Source: Gorillibacterium massiliense (GTDB taxonomy: Bacteria > Bacillota > Bacilli > Paenibacillales > NBRC-103111). From it: a stretch of DNA of 64,000 nt. Position 1 is the stretch's first letter. Every line of letters begins with the position of its first letter. The position numbers were made by a program, and so were the translations under genes. The notes beneath the pieces are model-generated. The model searched no databases. It was given only the letters and a program-made list of their open reading frames with translations, and was not told where the DNA came from. Shown here piece after piece: positions 1 to 7,640 of this stretch. Where the stretch lies: contig NZ_CBQR020000101.1 of NCBI RefSeq assembly GCF_000455485.1, positions 62,001 through 126,000 of the forward strand, read 5' to 3'.

Positions 1-1176
1 GATAATATGATGGCGGTTAGCGACGCCGAACAGCTCCCGCATGGCCTCCGCTACGCTGACGTCTGCAAAAGGCACGTTGTAATATTTATCTCTTAGCATG
101 TCCAAATCCTTGCGCAAAAGCACCATGTTGACCTCTTCCGAAACGAGGCCCAAATGGAGGATGGCGCGGATGATGGCATCGCTGCTTTTACGCATGAGGG
201 CAATGAGCAGCGAGCTGAGGTGGTATTTCATCTCGTCGTTCAAATAACCGGTCAAACCGAAATCGACGAATGCGATCCGGTTGTCCTTGGTGATCATCAC
301 GTTCCCTGGGTGCGGGTCAGCGTGGAAAAAGCCGGCGATGAAAATTTGCTGGAACATAGCGTTGACGACGCGTTCAGCGATATTTTTCAGATCGTGGCCT
401 TGGTTCTTCAACGTCCGCAGTTGGTTCAGCATCGTGCCTTCGACGAATTCCATCGTCAGCACTTTAGCTGTGGAGTGCTCCCAGTACACCTTCGGGATGA
501 GCACGGTGGCGTCATTTTTAAACTGCTCGGCGATGCGGTCGCAGTTTTTTCCCTCGTGGGTGTAATCCAGCTCTTCCTGCATGGAACGGGACAGCTCGTC
601 CAATATGCTGCGCACCTGAAAGCGGGCGATCCACTCCACTCGTTTTTCGGCCATGGCAGCCAAATCCCGCAAGATTTCCAGGTCGAGGGTTATGATCTTG
701 TCCACGTTAGGCCGGCGGACTTTAACGGCGACCAGTTCGCCAGTGAGCAACTGCGCCCGGTGCACCTGGCCGATGGACGCAGCAGCCAGCGGAACTTCCT
801 CAAAGCTGCGGAACACTTGCTCCATCGGCTTGCCGAACTCGGACTCGACAATATGGCGCACTTCTTCAATAGGAAAAGGCGGCACCTGGTCCTGCAGCTT
901 CTGCAGCTCATGTATGACGTCTTCCGGAATGAGGTCGCTGCGGGTGCTGGAGAGCTGGCCCAGCTTAATGAAGGTCGGTCCGAGATCCTCAAGGACAAGC
1001 CGGATTCGCTCGCCCATGCTTTTGGTATTCTCTTCCCGCTCCTGCTTGCGGAGCCATTTGACCGGCAGGGACATCAGGTTGAGAAGCCCTATATCTTCTA
1101 CCATATATCCAAATCCGTGGCGGGCGAGGGCCACGATAATTTCTCGGTAGCGGTTCGTATGCCGCATTTTCACCAT
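1..1176 (-). CDS. AarF/ABC1/UbiB-family atypical kinase (3' end outside window)
   Basis: The reading frame is open from the ATG at 1176 to the left window edge, giving 392 codons; the C-terminus lies outside. UbiB-family signatures are visible: the KxGQ-type motif (KLGQ, about residues 71-74), the alanine-rich AAAS loop before IGQVH (about 131-138), the VKV lysine (about 152), HADPHPGN (about 285-292) and the VDFG metal-binding motif (about 304-307). Family members are ATPases or kinases linked to isoprenoid quinone biosynthesis or lipid homeostasis, usually membrane-associated. The ATG overlaps the stop of the upstream phasin-like gene by one base, so the two are probably co-transcribed. Its substrate cannot be read from the sequence. 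A link to menaquinone is only suggested by the quinone genes further along the window. Confidence 0.93.
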   Translation of the reverse strand, partial: MVKMRHTNRYREIIVALARHGFGYMVEDIGLLNLMSLPVKWLRKQEREENTKSMGERIRLVLEDLGPTFIKLGQLSSTRSDLIPEDVIHELQKLQDQVPPFPIEEVRHIVESEFGKPMEQVFRSFEEVPLAAASIGQVHRAQLLTGELVAVKVRRPNVDKIITLDLEILRDLAAMAEKRVEWIARFQVRSILDELSRSMQEELDYTHEGKNCDRIAEQFKNDATVLIPKVYWEHSTAKVLTMEFVEGTMLNQLRTLKNQGHDLKNIAERVVNAMFQQIFIAGFFHADPHPGNVMITKDNRIAFVDFGLTGYLNDEMKYHLSSLLIALMRKSSDAIIRAILHLGLVSEEVNMVLLRKDLDMLRDKYYNVPFADVSVAEAMRELFGVANRHHII

Positions 1177-1535
1177 TACGGGTTCGTCGTCTCCGGATTA
1201 TTCGCGGACTCGGAAGAGGCAGACGCGTCTGTTGCCGATGAATCGGAAGAAACTGGAGCGGTGCCGGACAGCTTGGCTTCCAGATCGAGCAAATCCTGTT
1301 TCGTGGCGACGTCCAGTTCCACCAGGATTTTTTTCACCTGTTCGCGGACCATGCGCATGATCTCCGACTGCTGCTCTTGCCCTTTGGCAATCAGATTGTT
1401 GACCAAATCCTTGGACTCATTTTGACCCAGCTCGCCCTTCATCACTAACTCATCCACAAAGGATTGAACCTTCTCTTTGCTTACAGCTGTCACGCCGAGT
1501 CCCAAGGACAGGGCTTTTTTGATAAAATCGCTCAT
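1176..1535 (-). CDS. Phasin-like small coiled-coil protein
   Basis: This 119-residue protein is mostly amphipathic helix. It starts MSDFIKKALSLGLG, has a charged helical core (about 20-90) and ends in a Ser/Ala/Thr/Asn-rich disordered tail. Proteins of this size and pattern next to AarF/UbiB genes in Bacilli are annotated as phasin or polyhydroxyalkanoate-granule-associated-like proteins. Whether it binds granules is not shown here. The start is supported by a GGAGGG ribosome binding site about 8 bases upstream of the ATG at 1535. Its TAA stop shares one base with the UbiB start, so translational coupling is likely. No catalytic motif is present, so structural or scaffolding partnership with the UbiB-like kinase is equally possible. 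Confidence 0.75.
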   Translation of the reverse strand: MSDFIKKALSLGLGVTAVSKEKVQSFVDELVMKGELGQNESKDLVNNLIAKGQEQQSEIMRMVREQVKKILVELDVATKQDLLDLEAKLSGTAPVSSDSSATDASASSESANNPETTNP

Positions 1536-1608
1536 CTCTTATTCCCTCCAGTTCATTATGTTCACAAAACCCTTTTCATGAGGGGCAGATCCCCGCGTCT
1601 TGCTGTAT

Positions 1609-1658
1609 TAACATTCTGCTAATATTATACAAGGGCTTAGATTAAAAGGAAAACAATC
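1609..1658 (+). repeat. 50-bp direct repeat, left copy
   Basis: About 46 of 50 positions match the copy at 2508-2557. The shared core is GATTAAAAGGAAAACAAT. The two copies bracket the AT-rich orphan gene at 1759-2310 and lie 899 bp apart in the same orientation, as expected for a segmental duplication or an insertion between repeats. Confidence 0.85.
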
Positions 1659-1758
1659 GACACTTCAAATATCAACGAGTCAGCACAAAAATGGACCCGC
1701 ACTCCACAGTAGAGAGAACGAGGCCTTTAGCGATCTTGATCAACCACGTTTAACGATA

Positions 1759-2310
1759 CTATTTTATAAGATTGCCCATTCGATCATAGAATAAATATTC
1801 ACCTGTAAAATCTTCAATGGGCAATTTTATCAAAGTGAGTGAAGGATTGGCATCGATTTCTTTATCGATTGTTTTCCCGTCCTTTACCGTCATTTCTATT
1901 TTTGATAAGTCGGCATTCAAACTTAGGACAACTAAGTAGGGAACGATTTCATTTTTCTCGTCGAACAAGTCGATATATTGAATATAAATATCACTTGCTC
2001 GAGTTATCAACTTTTCAAAAGGAATTAACTTTATTAATTTATAGTTTGAATGACCGTTATTTTGCATCACGGCAAACGCGCACTTTTGTTCTTCCTCTAC
2101 TATAGTGAATCCGACGATTTCTTTATCGTAAATCTCTTGGTTGTCAAAAATCTTGATAAGTGTTTTTGCCTTGTACTGTTTTGATAAATGATTCCCAATG
2201 AGTGTGACTTTATCGTGGCCCGTATTTCGCGAATAAATCAAGATTGCTGACGGTATGCTAATCCCTATGATAATGAGAAGGATCATGATCCTTCTTTTCC
2301 CCGTAATCAT
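1759..2310 (-). CDS. Hypothetical membrane-anchored/exported protein, AT-rich orphan
   Basis: I do not recognise this 183-residue protein. Residues about 8-26 form one hydrophobic segment after basic residues, with no lipobox cysteine, so it is probably an uncleaved signal anchor with the remainder outside the cell. The rest is a mixed beta-rich domain ending GEYLFYDRMGNLIK. A GAGAGAGGG site precedes the ATG at 2310. Base composition is clearly more AT-rich than the neighbours, and the gene sits between two 50-bp direct repeats, both suggesting acquisition from elsewhere. No gene partner lies in the same transcription unit. Confidence 0.6.
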   Translation of the reverse strand: MITGKRRIMILLIIIGISIPSAILIYSRNTGHDKVTLIGNHLSKQYKAKTLIKIFDNQEIYDKEIVGFTIVEEEQKCAFAVMQNNGHSNYKLIKLIPFEKLITRASDIYIQYIDLFDEKNEIVPYLVVLSLNADLSKIEMTVKDGKTIDKEIDANPSLTLIKLPIEDFTGEYLFYDRMGNLIK

Positions 2311-2415
2311 CGTACGCCCTCTCTCTCAGGTTATCTTAGTCCCTATCAGTTCAGAACACCCCTCCTTGCTGTTTACCCTTTTGGAACATCGGCATAATCA
2401 AGGCTTGTCCGCCAA

Positions 2416-2520
2416 CTAATGGTATGGATTGAAGTTGAAGTTCCCCATATAGGTAAATGTCTTTGTCACAGTATGGTTTTTGCTATCGGTTAAAGCCACA
2501 GGAGTAATAACATTCTTCCA
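2416..2520 (-). pseudogene. Possible C-terminal remnant of a coding sequence
   Basis: A 34-codon stretch without a start reads like protein sequence (…VTKTFTYMGNFNFNPYH, then TAG). It begins right at the inner edge of the right-hand direct repeat, with a stop just upstream. It may be the tail of a gene truncated when the repeat-flanked segment formed. It is too short to assign to a family. Nothing else was recognised in the gap 2311-2612 apart from the repeat copy. Confidence 0.25.
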
Positions 2521-2557
2521 ATATTATACAAAGGCTCAGATTAAAAGGAAAACAATC
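2508..2557 (+). repeat. 50-bp direct repeat, right copy
   Basis: Same orientation as the copy at 1609-1658, with four internal mismatches. It lies just upstream of the LTA-synthase-like gene, so it may carry part of that gene's promoter region (AATATTATA is shared by both copies). Confidence 0.85.
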
Positions 2558-2612
2558 CGGTGACGCATACTAGAAAGGTCCATTGTTCTTTTTTCCGAAA
2601 GGAGCGTCAACC

Positions 2613-4529
2613 ATGAGCTTGCTGCCAAATGCCCAAAGCATCCGCAGCTTCATCACCAAGCCTTTCGTCTTTTTCTCCCTTCTCCTCCTGTTCAAAAGCT
2701 TTCTCGCCTGGGCCGTCATTTTCGAAAATGGAATGGCCTGGAGGACGCTCATCACGGAAATCCCCTTTGTTTGGATTATATTCTGCTTCGTGGAATGGTT
2801 TTCCTCGCGGCATAAGCTGGTGATTTACCAAGGGGTGAACCTGGCGCTTACCGGGCTGCTTTTTGCCGTCATCATGTATTACAAATATTACGGGGTCGTT
2901 GTGACCTATCACGCGCTGCAACAGGTGAATCAGGTGACCGCCGTCAGCAACAGCGTCTTCTCCTTGCTCCAACCTTATTATCTACTGATCTTCACGGACG
3001 TTCTGGTGCTGGGTTATTTTTTTCTGCGGGGTAAGCGACGAAAAGCCTGGAAACGGCATGGGGCGATAAAAGTAAAACGAAGCGTCGTCATGACGCTGTT
3101 CATCTTTTCCCTGGCCGTCTGTCTGTTTAACATCCTGCCGAACCGGGCCAGTATGAGCGAAATCAAAAAGGCGGAAGGGATGGGCATCTTCGGCTACGAA
3201 GCCTATACCATCCTTTCCGATGAGAAACCGGAGGATCTGGTGCCCGTCTCGGAGATCAGCCAGCCGGTGATCGACAACCTGAAAAAAGGGTCCGGTTCCG
3301 GTCAGCAAAATGGGGAGCACTTCGGAATCGATGCGGGGAAAAATCTTATTATCATCCAACTGGAGTCCTTCCAAAACTTTCTCATCGGTCTAACGGTGGA
3401 TGGAATGGAAATCACCCCGACGATGAACAAATTGGCGAAAGAAGGGTTGTATTTTCCGAATTTTTATCATCAAGTGGGGCAGGGCAATACGTCCGACGCC
3501 GAGTTTATCGTCAACACCTCATATTACATCCCTTACCGGGGAGCGGCTACCGGAAGCTACGCCTACAAAAAGCTGCCCAGCTTGCCCAAGCTGCTGAAGG
3601 AAAACGGCTACACGACGTCAACTTTCCATACGAATATTGTGGAATTCTGGAACCGGGGTGAATTATACGATGCTCTGGGGTTCGATCGGTATTACGACAA
3701 GGCGTTTTTCGGCAGCAGCGATGAGGTTTTCTTCGGCGCCTCCGATGATGTGCTGTATGCGAAAACGTTAGAGGAACTTAAAACGAAGGAGCAATCGAGC
3801 CAGCCGTTCTATTCGCAAATCATCTCCATGACGGCTCATCATCCGTTCACCATACCAGAAGACAAGAAGCTGTTGAAGCTGCCGAAAAGCTACGACAACA
3901 CGCTGGTAGGCGACTATATCCAAGCACAGCATTACGCCGATCACGCCCTCGGCCAGTTCATCGAAGGGCTGAAGGAAAACCGGATGTGGGACGACAGCCT
4001 GATCGTCATCTACGGCGACCATATGGGCTTGCCCATCTACTCCCTTGAGCATGATGACAAGAAACTGATGGAAGATGCCCTTGGTCATGAGTACAGCTAT
4101 CCGGATATGATGAATATCCCGCTGATGATTTTATCAAGCGGTGTCCCCCCACAAACGGTAGAACAAACCGGGGGTCAAGTGGACGTGCTGCCTACCGTCG
4201 CCAATTTGCTGGGCGTATCGCTGGAAGGACACCTGCACTTCGGCCAGGATATCCTGAATGAGAAGCATAATGTTTTGCCGGAACGGTATTACTTGCCTAC
4301 GGGGTCTTTTATCGGGGACGATGCGGTATTTATTCCGGGCGTGGCCTTCGAGGACGGGACTTCCTATCCGCTGAAAATCACCAACGACGGCGCCGAGGCG
4401 CTGCAATCGGATTATGAGGCGGCGCTGCGGCTTTTGAAGCTGTCCGACAGCTACGTCCGTCGGCTGCCGGATCGGGGGAAGAATCCAAACGCCCAATCTG
4501 TTGAGAAAAATGAAAGCCCTGCGGATTGA
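2613..4529 (+). CDS. ltaS: LTA synthase family sulfatase (polyglycerolphosphate transferase type)
   Basis: The 638-residue protein has about five N-terminal membrane helices (residues 15-180) followed by an extracellular alkaline-phosphatase/sulfatase-fold domain. The expected metal and catalytic residues are present: Glu in IIQLESFQNF (about 260), the Thr nucleophile in GQGNTSDAEF (about 299), and the metal-binding YGDHMG and AHHPF segments. LtaS-type enzymes move glycerol phosphate from phosphatidylglycerol onto lipoteichoic acid; some paralogues act as primases. ATG 2613 is chosen because a GAAAGGAG site lies 8 bases upstream; the TTG at 2583 has none. The gene stands alone and ends at a hairpin terminator. 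Which LtaS paralogue it is cannot be decided from this window. Confidence 0.9.
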   Translation: MSLLPNAQSIRSFITKPFVFFSLLLLFKSFLAWAVIFENGMAWRTLITEIPFVWIIFCFVEWFSSRHKLVIYQGVNLALTGLLFAVIMYYKYYGVVVTYHALQQVNQVTAVSNSVFSLLQPYYLLIFTDVLVLGYFFLRGKRRKAWKRHGAIKVKRSVVMTLFIFSLAVCLFNILPNRASMSEIKKAEGMGIFGYEAYTILSDEKPEDLVPVSEISQPVIDNLKKGSGSGQQNGEHFGIDAGKNLIIIQLESFQNFLIGLTVDGMEITPTMNKLAKEGLYFPNFYHQVGQGNTSDAEFIVNTSYYIPYRGAATGSYAYKKLPSLPKLLKENGYTTSTFHTNIVEFWNRGELYDALGFDRYYDKAFFGSSDEVFFGASDDVLYAKTLEELKTKEQSSQPFYSQIISMTAHHPFTIPEDKKLLKLPKSYDNTLVGDYIQAQHYADHALGQFIEGLKENRMWDDSLIVIYGDHMGLPIYSLEHDDKKLMEDALGHEYSYPDMMNIPLMILSSGVPPQTVEQTGGQVDVLPTVANLLGVSLEGHLHFGQDILNEKHNVLPERYYLPTGSFIGDDAVFIPGVAFEDGTSYPLKITNDGAEALQSDYEAALRLLKLSDSYVRRLPDRGKNPNAQSVEKNESPAD

Positions 4530-4569
4530 CACTGAAATCGTTTCATTCCATCGGTTTCATTAAACAACC

Positions 4570-4597
4570 AAAAAGCGACCTAAATCGGTCGCTTTTT
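4570..4597. terminator. Bidirectional Rho-independent terminator
   Basis: An 11-bp perfect stem AAAAAGCGACC/GGTCGCTTTTT with a 6-base loop lies between the convergent LTA-synthase-like and GH10 genes. A-runs and T-runs on both sides allow function in both directions. Confidence 0.9.
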
Positions 4598-4619
4598 GGA
4601 TATTACTCATGATAGCGAA

Positions 4620-5654
4620 CTACTTATTTATAACCGACCAGAAGCATGGCTTCGGTTCATGCTGATGGTTGAACAGCATTGGCCAAGTGGTGCGCTCTTT
4701 TCCCGGAAAATAATCAAGCCACGTATAATCGTCGGCCGCCCCCCAGAACGTAACATTCGTGATGACATCCTTATAAGAACGGAACAAATCGAAAATTTGT
4801 TCATACCGCAGCCGTTGCTGCTCCACCATTTCTTTGGACGGGGCTGTAAGATCCCTGCGTTTGTCGTCCTCTTTGAACATTGGGAGATCCATCTCAGTAA
4901 TATGGAGTTGAAGACCTAAGGAAGCAAACCGCTCGATGGCTTCCTTGATCAAGTCGAGAGAAGGGTCATAGATATTCCAATGGGCTTGCAGCCCGATCCC
5001 ATGAATCGGCGCACCGCGGTCGAGCAGACTTTTCACCAGCGTATACATGCGTTCCCGCTTTACCGGTTCCGATTCGTGGTAGTCGTTGTAGAATAATAGG
5101 GCATTCGGGTCGGCCTCATGGGCGAACTCAAAAGCTTTTTGGATATAATCCTCGCCGACGGATTCCAACCAACGGCTTCGGCGCAGAAGTTCGCCTTCTT
5201 TATCATTAATCGCTTCGTTCACCACATCCCAACAGTACACGTCGCCTCGGTAGCGGCAAACGACGGTGTCGATGTGGGTTTTCATCCGCGCCAGCACCTG
5301 TTCCCGTGAAGCGGGATTGCCGTCCCGCCCTTGGAACACCCAATCCGGCGTTTGATTATGCCAAACAAGAGTATGTCCCCGCATGCGCATGCCATGTCTC
5401 TTGGCAAAGGCCAGAATGGAATCCGCCTTATCGAAGGTAAAGATGCCCTCTTCCGGTTGAAGTTCTTCCGGCTTCATGTGATTTTCGCAAGTCAGGCTGT
5501 TGTAATGACGGGCGATAAGCGATCCCGTCGATTGCAGGACATCGGGGTTAACGGCGGTCCCTATCGGAAAATACCCCGCAAAAGCATTGTGCAGCGATGG
5601 GATTTCATTGAGGCATTCAGCTGGTTGCTGAACTGGCTCTTTATTGATATTCAT
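4620..5654 (-). CDS. Intracellular endo-1,4-beta-xylanase, GH10
   Basis: A single GH10 (beta/alpha)8 catalytic domain fills the 344-residue protein. The acid/base glutamate is in WDVVNEAIND and the nucleophile glutamate in LHITEMDLP. The substrate-binding motifs ENHMKPE and GHTLVWHNQTP are intact. No signal peptide, carbohydrate-binding module or S-layer domain is present. It therefore resembles the cytoplasmic GH10 enzymes of Paenibacillus and Geobacillus that trim imported xylo-oligosaccharides. ATG 5654 is preferred to the upstream in-frame start at 5747 because GGAGGAAATAAG directly precedes it. It is the last gene downstream of the ABC permeases (98-bp gap), fitting cleavage of the transported oligosaccharide. 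The gene ends at the shared terminator. Confidence 0.94.
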   Translation of the reverse strand: MNINKEPVQQPAECLNEIPSLHNAFAGYFPIGTAVNPDVLQSTGSLIARHYNSLTCENHMKPEELQPEEGIFTFDKADSILAFAKRHGMRMRGHTLVWHNQTPDWVFQGRDGNPASREQVLARMKTHIDTVVCRYRGDVYCWDVVNEAINDKEGELLRRSRWLESVGEDYIQKAFEFAHEADPNALLFYNDYHESEPVKRERMYTLVKSLLDRGAPIHGIGLQAHWNIYDPSLDLIKEAIERFASLGLQLHITEMDLPMFKEDDKRRDLTAPSKEMVEQQRLRYEQIFDLFRSYKDVITNVTFWGAADDYTWLDYFPGKERTTWPMLFNHQHEPKPCFWSVINK

Positions 5655-5751
5655 CTTATTTCCTCCCCATCCGAGATCCTCGGTATCTTTGCGGCAAAAG
5701 TGCCCGCTGGGTCTATGTTTGCTCCTGTCCTTGCTCCTGTCTGGCAAGCGA

Positions 5752-6633
5752 TCAACCCTTCACGCTGCCCATGACAAGTCCTTTCATAAAGTACTTCTGC
5801 AAGAACGGATAGACCACTAGTACCGGCAATGCCGCCAGGAAAACTTGCGCCGCTTTGAACGTACGGTCGGATACTTCGCTCATATCCACCAGTTCATTGC
5901 TCGAGACCGCGTTAAGCTCCGGCGTAATAATAATCGTCTGCAAATAGCTTTGCAGCGGATAATTTTTCGGAGAATTCATATAGATCAGACCGTCGAACCA
6001 GGAATTCCAATGTTGAACCACCGTGAACAACGTAACTGTCGCGATCGCCGGCAACGAGAGCGGGCAGAAGATTTTCGCCAGAATCCGCCATTGCCCAGCT
6101 CCGTCGATCAATGCAGCCTCCTCAATCTCCTTTGGCAAATTGCGGAAGAAGTTCATAAGCAAAATAACATTGAAAACCGGAACGGCTCCTGGAAGTACGA
6201 GTGCCCAAATCTTATCGAGCAAATGCAGTTCCTTGATCGTCATATACGTCGGAATCAAGCCGCCGCTGAATAACATGGTGACGATGAAAAACCAAGCATA
6301 GATGTGCCGTGTTCTAAAGGAAGTCCGTTCCTTAGAAAGCGGATATGCCGTTAAGATCGTCAGCAGCATGCTGATGGTATAGCCAATCGCAACCCGCTTC
6401 AGCGAGATCAAGAACCCAGTCAGAAATTCAGGCTTCGAGAGCACGTATTTATAAGAAGCGATGGTAAAATCGACTGGCCACATTTTCACGTAGCCGGCAG
6501 CTGCCGCTGCTTTCGAACTAAACGAAATCGCCAGCACGTTTATAAGCGGCAAAATGCACAGCAGAGCAGCAAGGATCAATATGGCGTAATTGGCGACGAG
6601 AAATACTTTACGTCCCATCGTAGGTTTGTGCAT
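5752..6633 (-). CDS. Carbohydrate ABC transporter permease (YtcP/LplC type)
   Basis: The 293-residue protein has six predicted membrane helices and the binding-protein-dependent permease EAA loop (EEAALIDGAGQWRILAKIF, about 187-205), which contacts the ATPase. It ends in KGLVMGSVKG, the usual C-terminus of the YtcP/LplC subfamily. It follows the LplB-type permease by 13 bases, so the two form the heterodimeric channel. No ATPase gene is present; such systems commonly share an MsmX-type ATPase encoded elsewhere. Substrate is inferred from the flanking xylanase and GH43 as xylo- or arabinoxylo-oligosaccharide. Confidence 0.93.
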   Translation of the reverse strand: MHKPTMGRKVFLVANYAILILAALLCILPLINVLAISFSSKAAAAAGYVKMWPVDFTIASYKYVLSKPEFLTGFLISLKRVAIGYTISMLLTILTAYPLSKERTSFRTRHIYAWFFIVTMLFSGGLIPTYMTIKELHLLDKIWALVLPGAVPVFNVILLMNFFRNLPKEIEEAALIDGAGQWRILAKIFCPLSLPAIATVTLFTVVQHWNSWFDGLIYMNSPKNYPLQSYLQTIIITPELNAVSSNELVDMSEVSDRTFKAAQVFLAALPVLVVYPFLQKYFMKGLVMGSVKG

Positions 6634-6646
6634 TAGTTATCCCCCC

Positions 6647-7546
6647 TTAGAAAACCCGGTAACCAGCGTACTTGTTGGCAAGCTTATTGGACAATACGAT
6701 CAGCACGAAGGAAATGACCGACTTGAACAGTCCGACTGCCGTTGCCACACCATACTGTGCATCCAAGAGTCCGATTCGATAGACAAACGTATCAATGATA
6801 TCCCCTGTACTGTAAACCATCGGGCTATACAAGTTGAACACTTGCTCGAACCCTGCATTCAGCACGTTCCCCAGACTAAGTACGGTCATCAGTGTAATGA
6901 TCGGCATCATCCCAGGCAACGTAACGTGCAGCGTCTGCTTCCAACGGCCCGCTCCATCGACGACTGCTGCTTCGTACAAGCTTTGATCGATGCCCGTGAG
7001 CGCAGCCAGATAAACGATTGTACCGTAACCAAAGTTTTTCCAGGTATCTGAAACCACGAGGGTAACCGGAAACCAATGTTCGTTACCGAGGAAGAAGATC
7101 GGCTTGATGCCGAAAAAACCGAGGAATTCATTGACTAAGCCGCTTGAAGGCGACAAAATGTCGATGAAAATGCCTCCGAGGATGACCCAGGACAGAAAGT
7201 GCGGGAAGTAAATGATCGTCTGTACCGTCCGCTTGAAAAAGGCTTTTGAAACTTCATTAAGCAGCAACGCGGCAATGATCGGTACGATCAAGCCCGCGAT
7301 AATTTTCAACACGGCAATATACACGCTGTTCCATAAAACGCTTGTAAAGTTCGGCAAATCCAGCATGTAATTAAAGTTTTCGAGTCCGATCCATTTCGAA
7401 TGAAAGATGCCCTTAGACGGTTGAAACTTTTGAAAAGCCATGACGATCCCAGCCATTGGCACGTAGCTGAACAGCAGCGTGAGGATGACACCCGGTAATA
7501 ACATGATGTGCAGGGGAAACTCCTGCATTCTTTTCTTCCAAGACAT
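6647..7546 (-). CDS. Carbohydrate ABC transporter permease (LplB type)
   Basis: The 299-residue membrane protein has six predicted helices and an EAA loop (YEAAVVDGAGRWKQTLHVTLP, about 195-215). It begins with a short cytoplasmic arm typical of LplB proteins and ends KLANKYAGYRVF. An AGGAGGTG site precedes the ATG. It lies between the binding-protein gene, from which a hairpin separates it, and the YtcP-type partner permease. The arrangement lplA-hairpin-lplB-ytcP matches many Paenibacillus oligosaccharide importers. Confidence 0.93.
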   Translation of the reverse strand: MSWKKRMQEFPLHIMLLPGVILTLLFSYVPMAGIVMAFQKFQPSKGIFHSKWIGLENFNYMLDLPNFTSVLWNSVYIAVLKIIAGLIVPIIAALLLNEVSKAFFKRTVQTIIYFPHFLSWVILGGIFIDILSPSSGLVNEFLGFFGIKPIFFLGNEHWFPVTLVVSDTWKNFGYGTIVYLAALTGIDQSLYEAAVVDGAGRWKQTLHVTLPGMMPIITLMTVLSLGNVLNAGFEQVFNLYSPMVYSTGDIIDTFVYRIGLLDAQYGVATAVGLFKSVISFVLIVLSNKLANKYAGYRVF

Positions 7547-7573
7547 GATGGCACCTCCTGTTTGCTAGAAAAA

Positions 7574-7605
7574 GATGGGGAAAGCCATTAAACGCTTTCC
7601 CCATC
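7574..7605 (-). terminator. Intra-operon terminator/attenuator hairpin
   Basis: The stem GATGGGGAAAGC/GCTTTCCCCATC (12 bp) followed on the minus strand by TTTTTC lies between the binding-protein gene and the permease genes. Partial readthrough here would give more binding protein than permease, the usual stoichiometry. Confidence 0.8.
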
Positions 7606-7640
7606 GCTCGATACCTGTTTGTTATCGAAGCGCGATTAGT

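Noticed and set aside
154-1425. 423-codon plus-strand open frame
   Set aside because: It is antisense to the UbiB-like and phasin-like genes, which carry clear family motifs; it has no ribosome binding site or domain.
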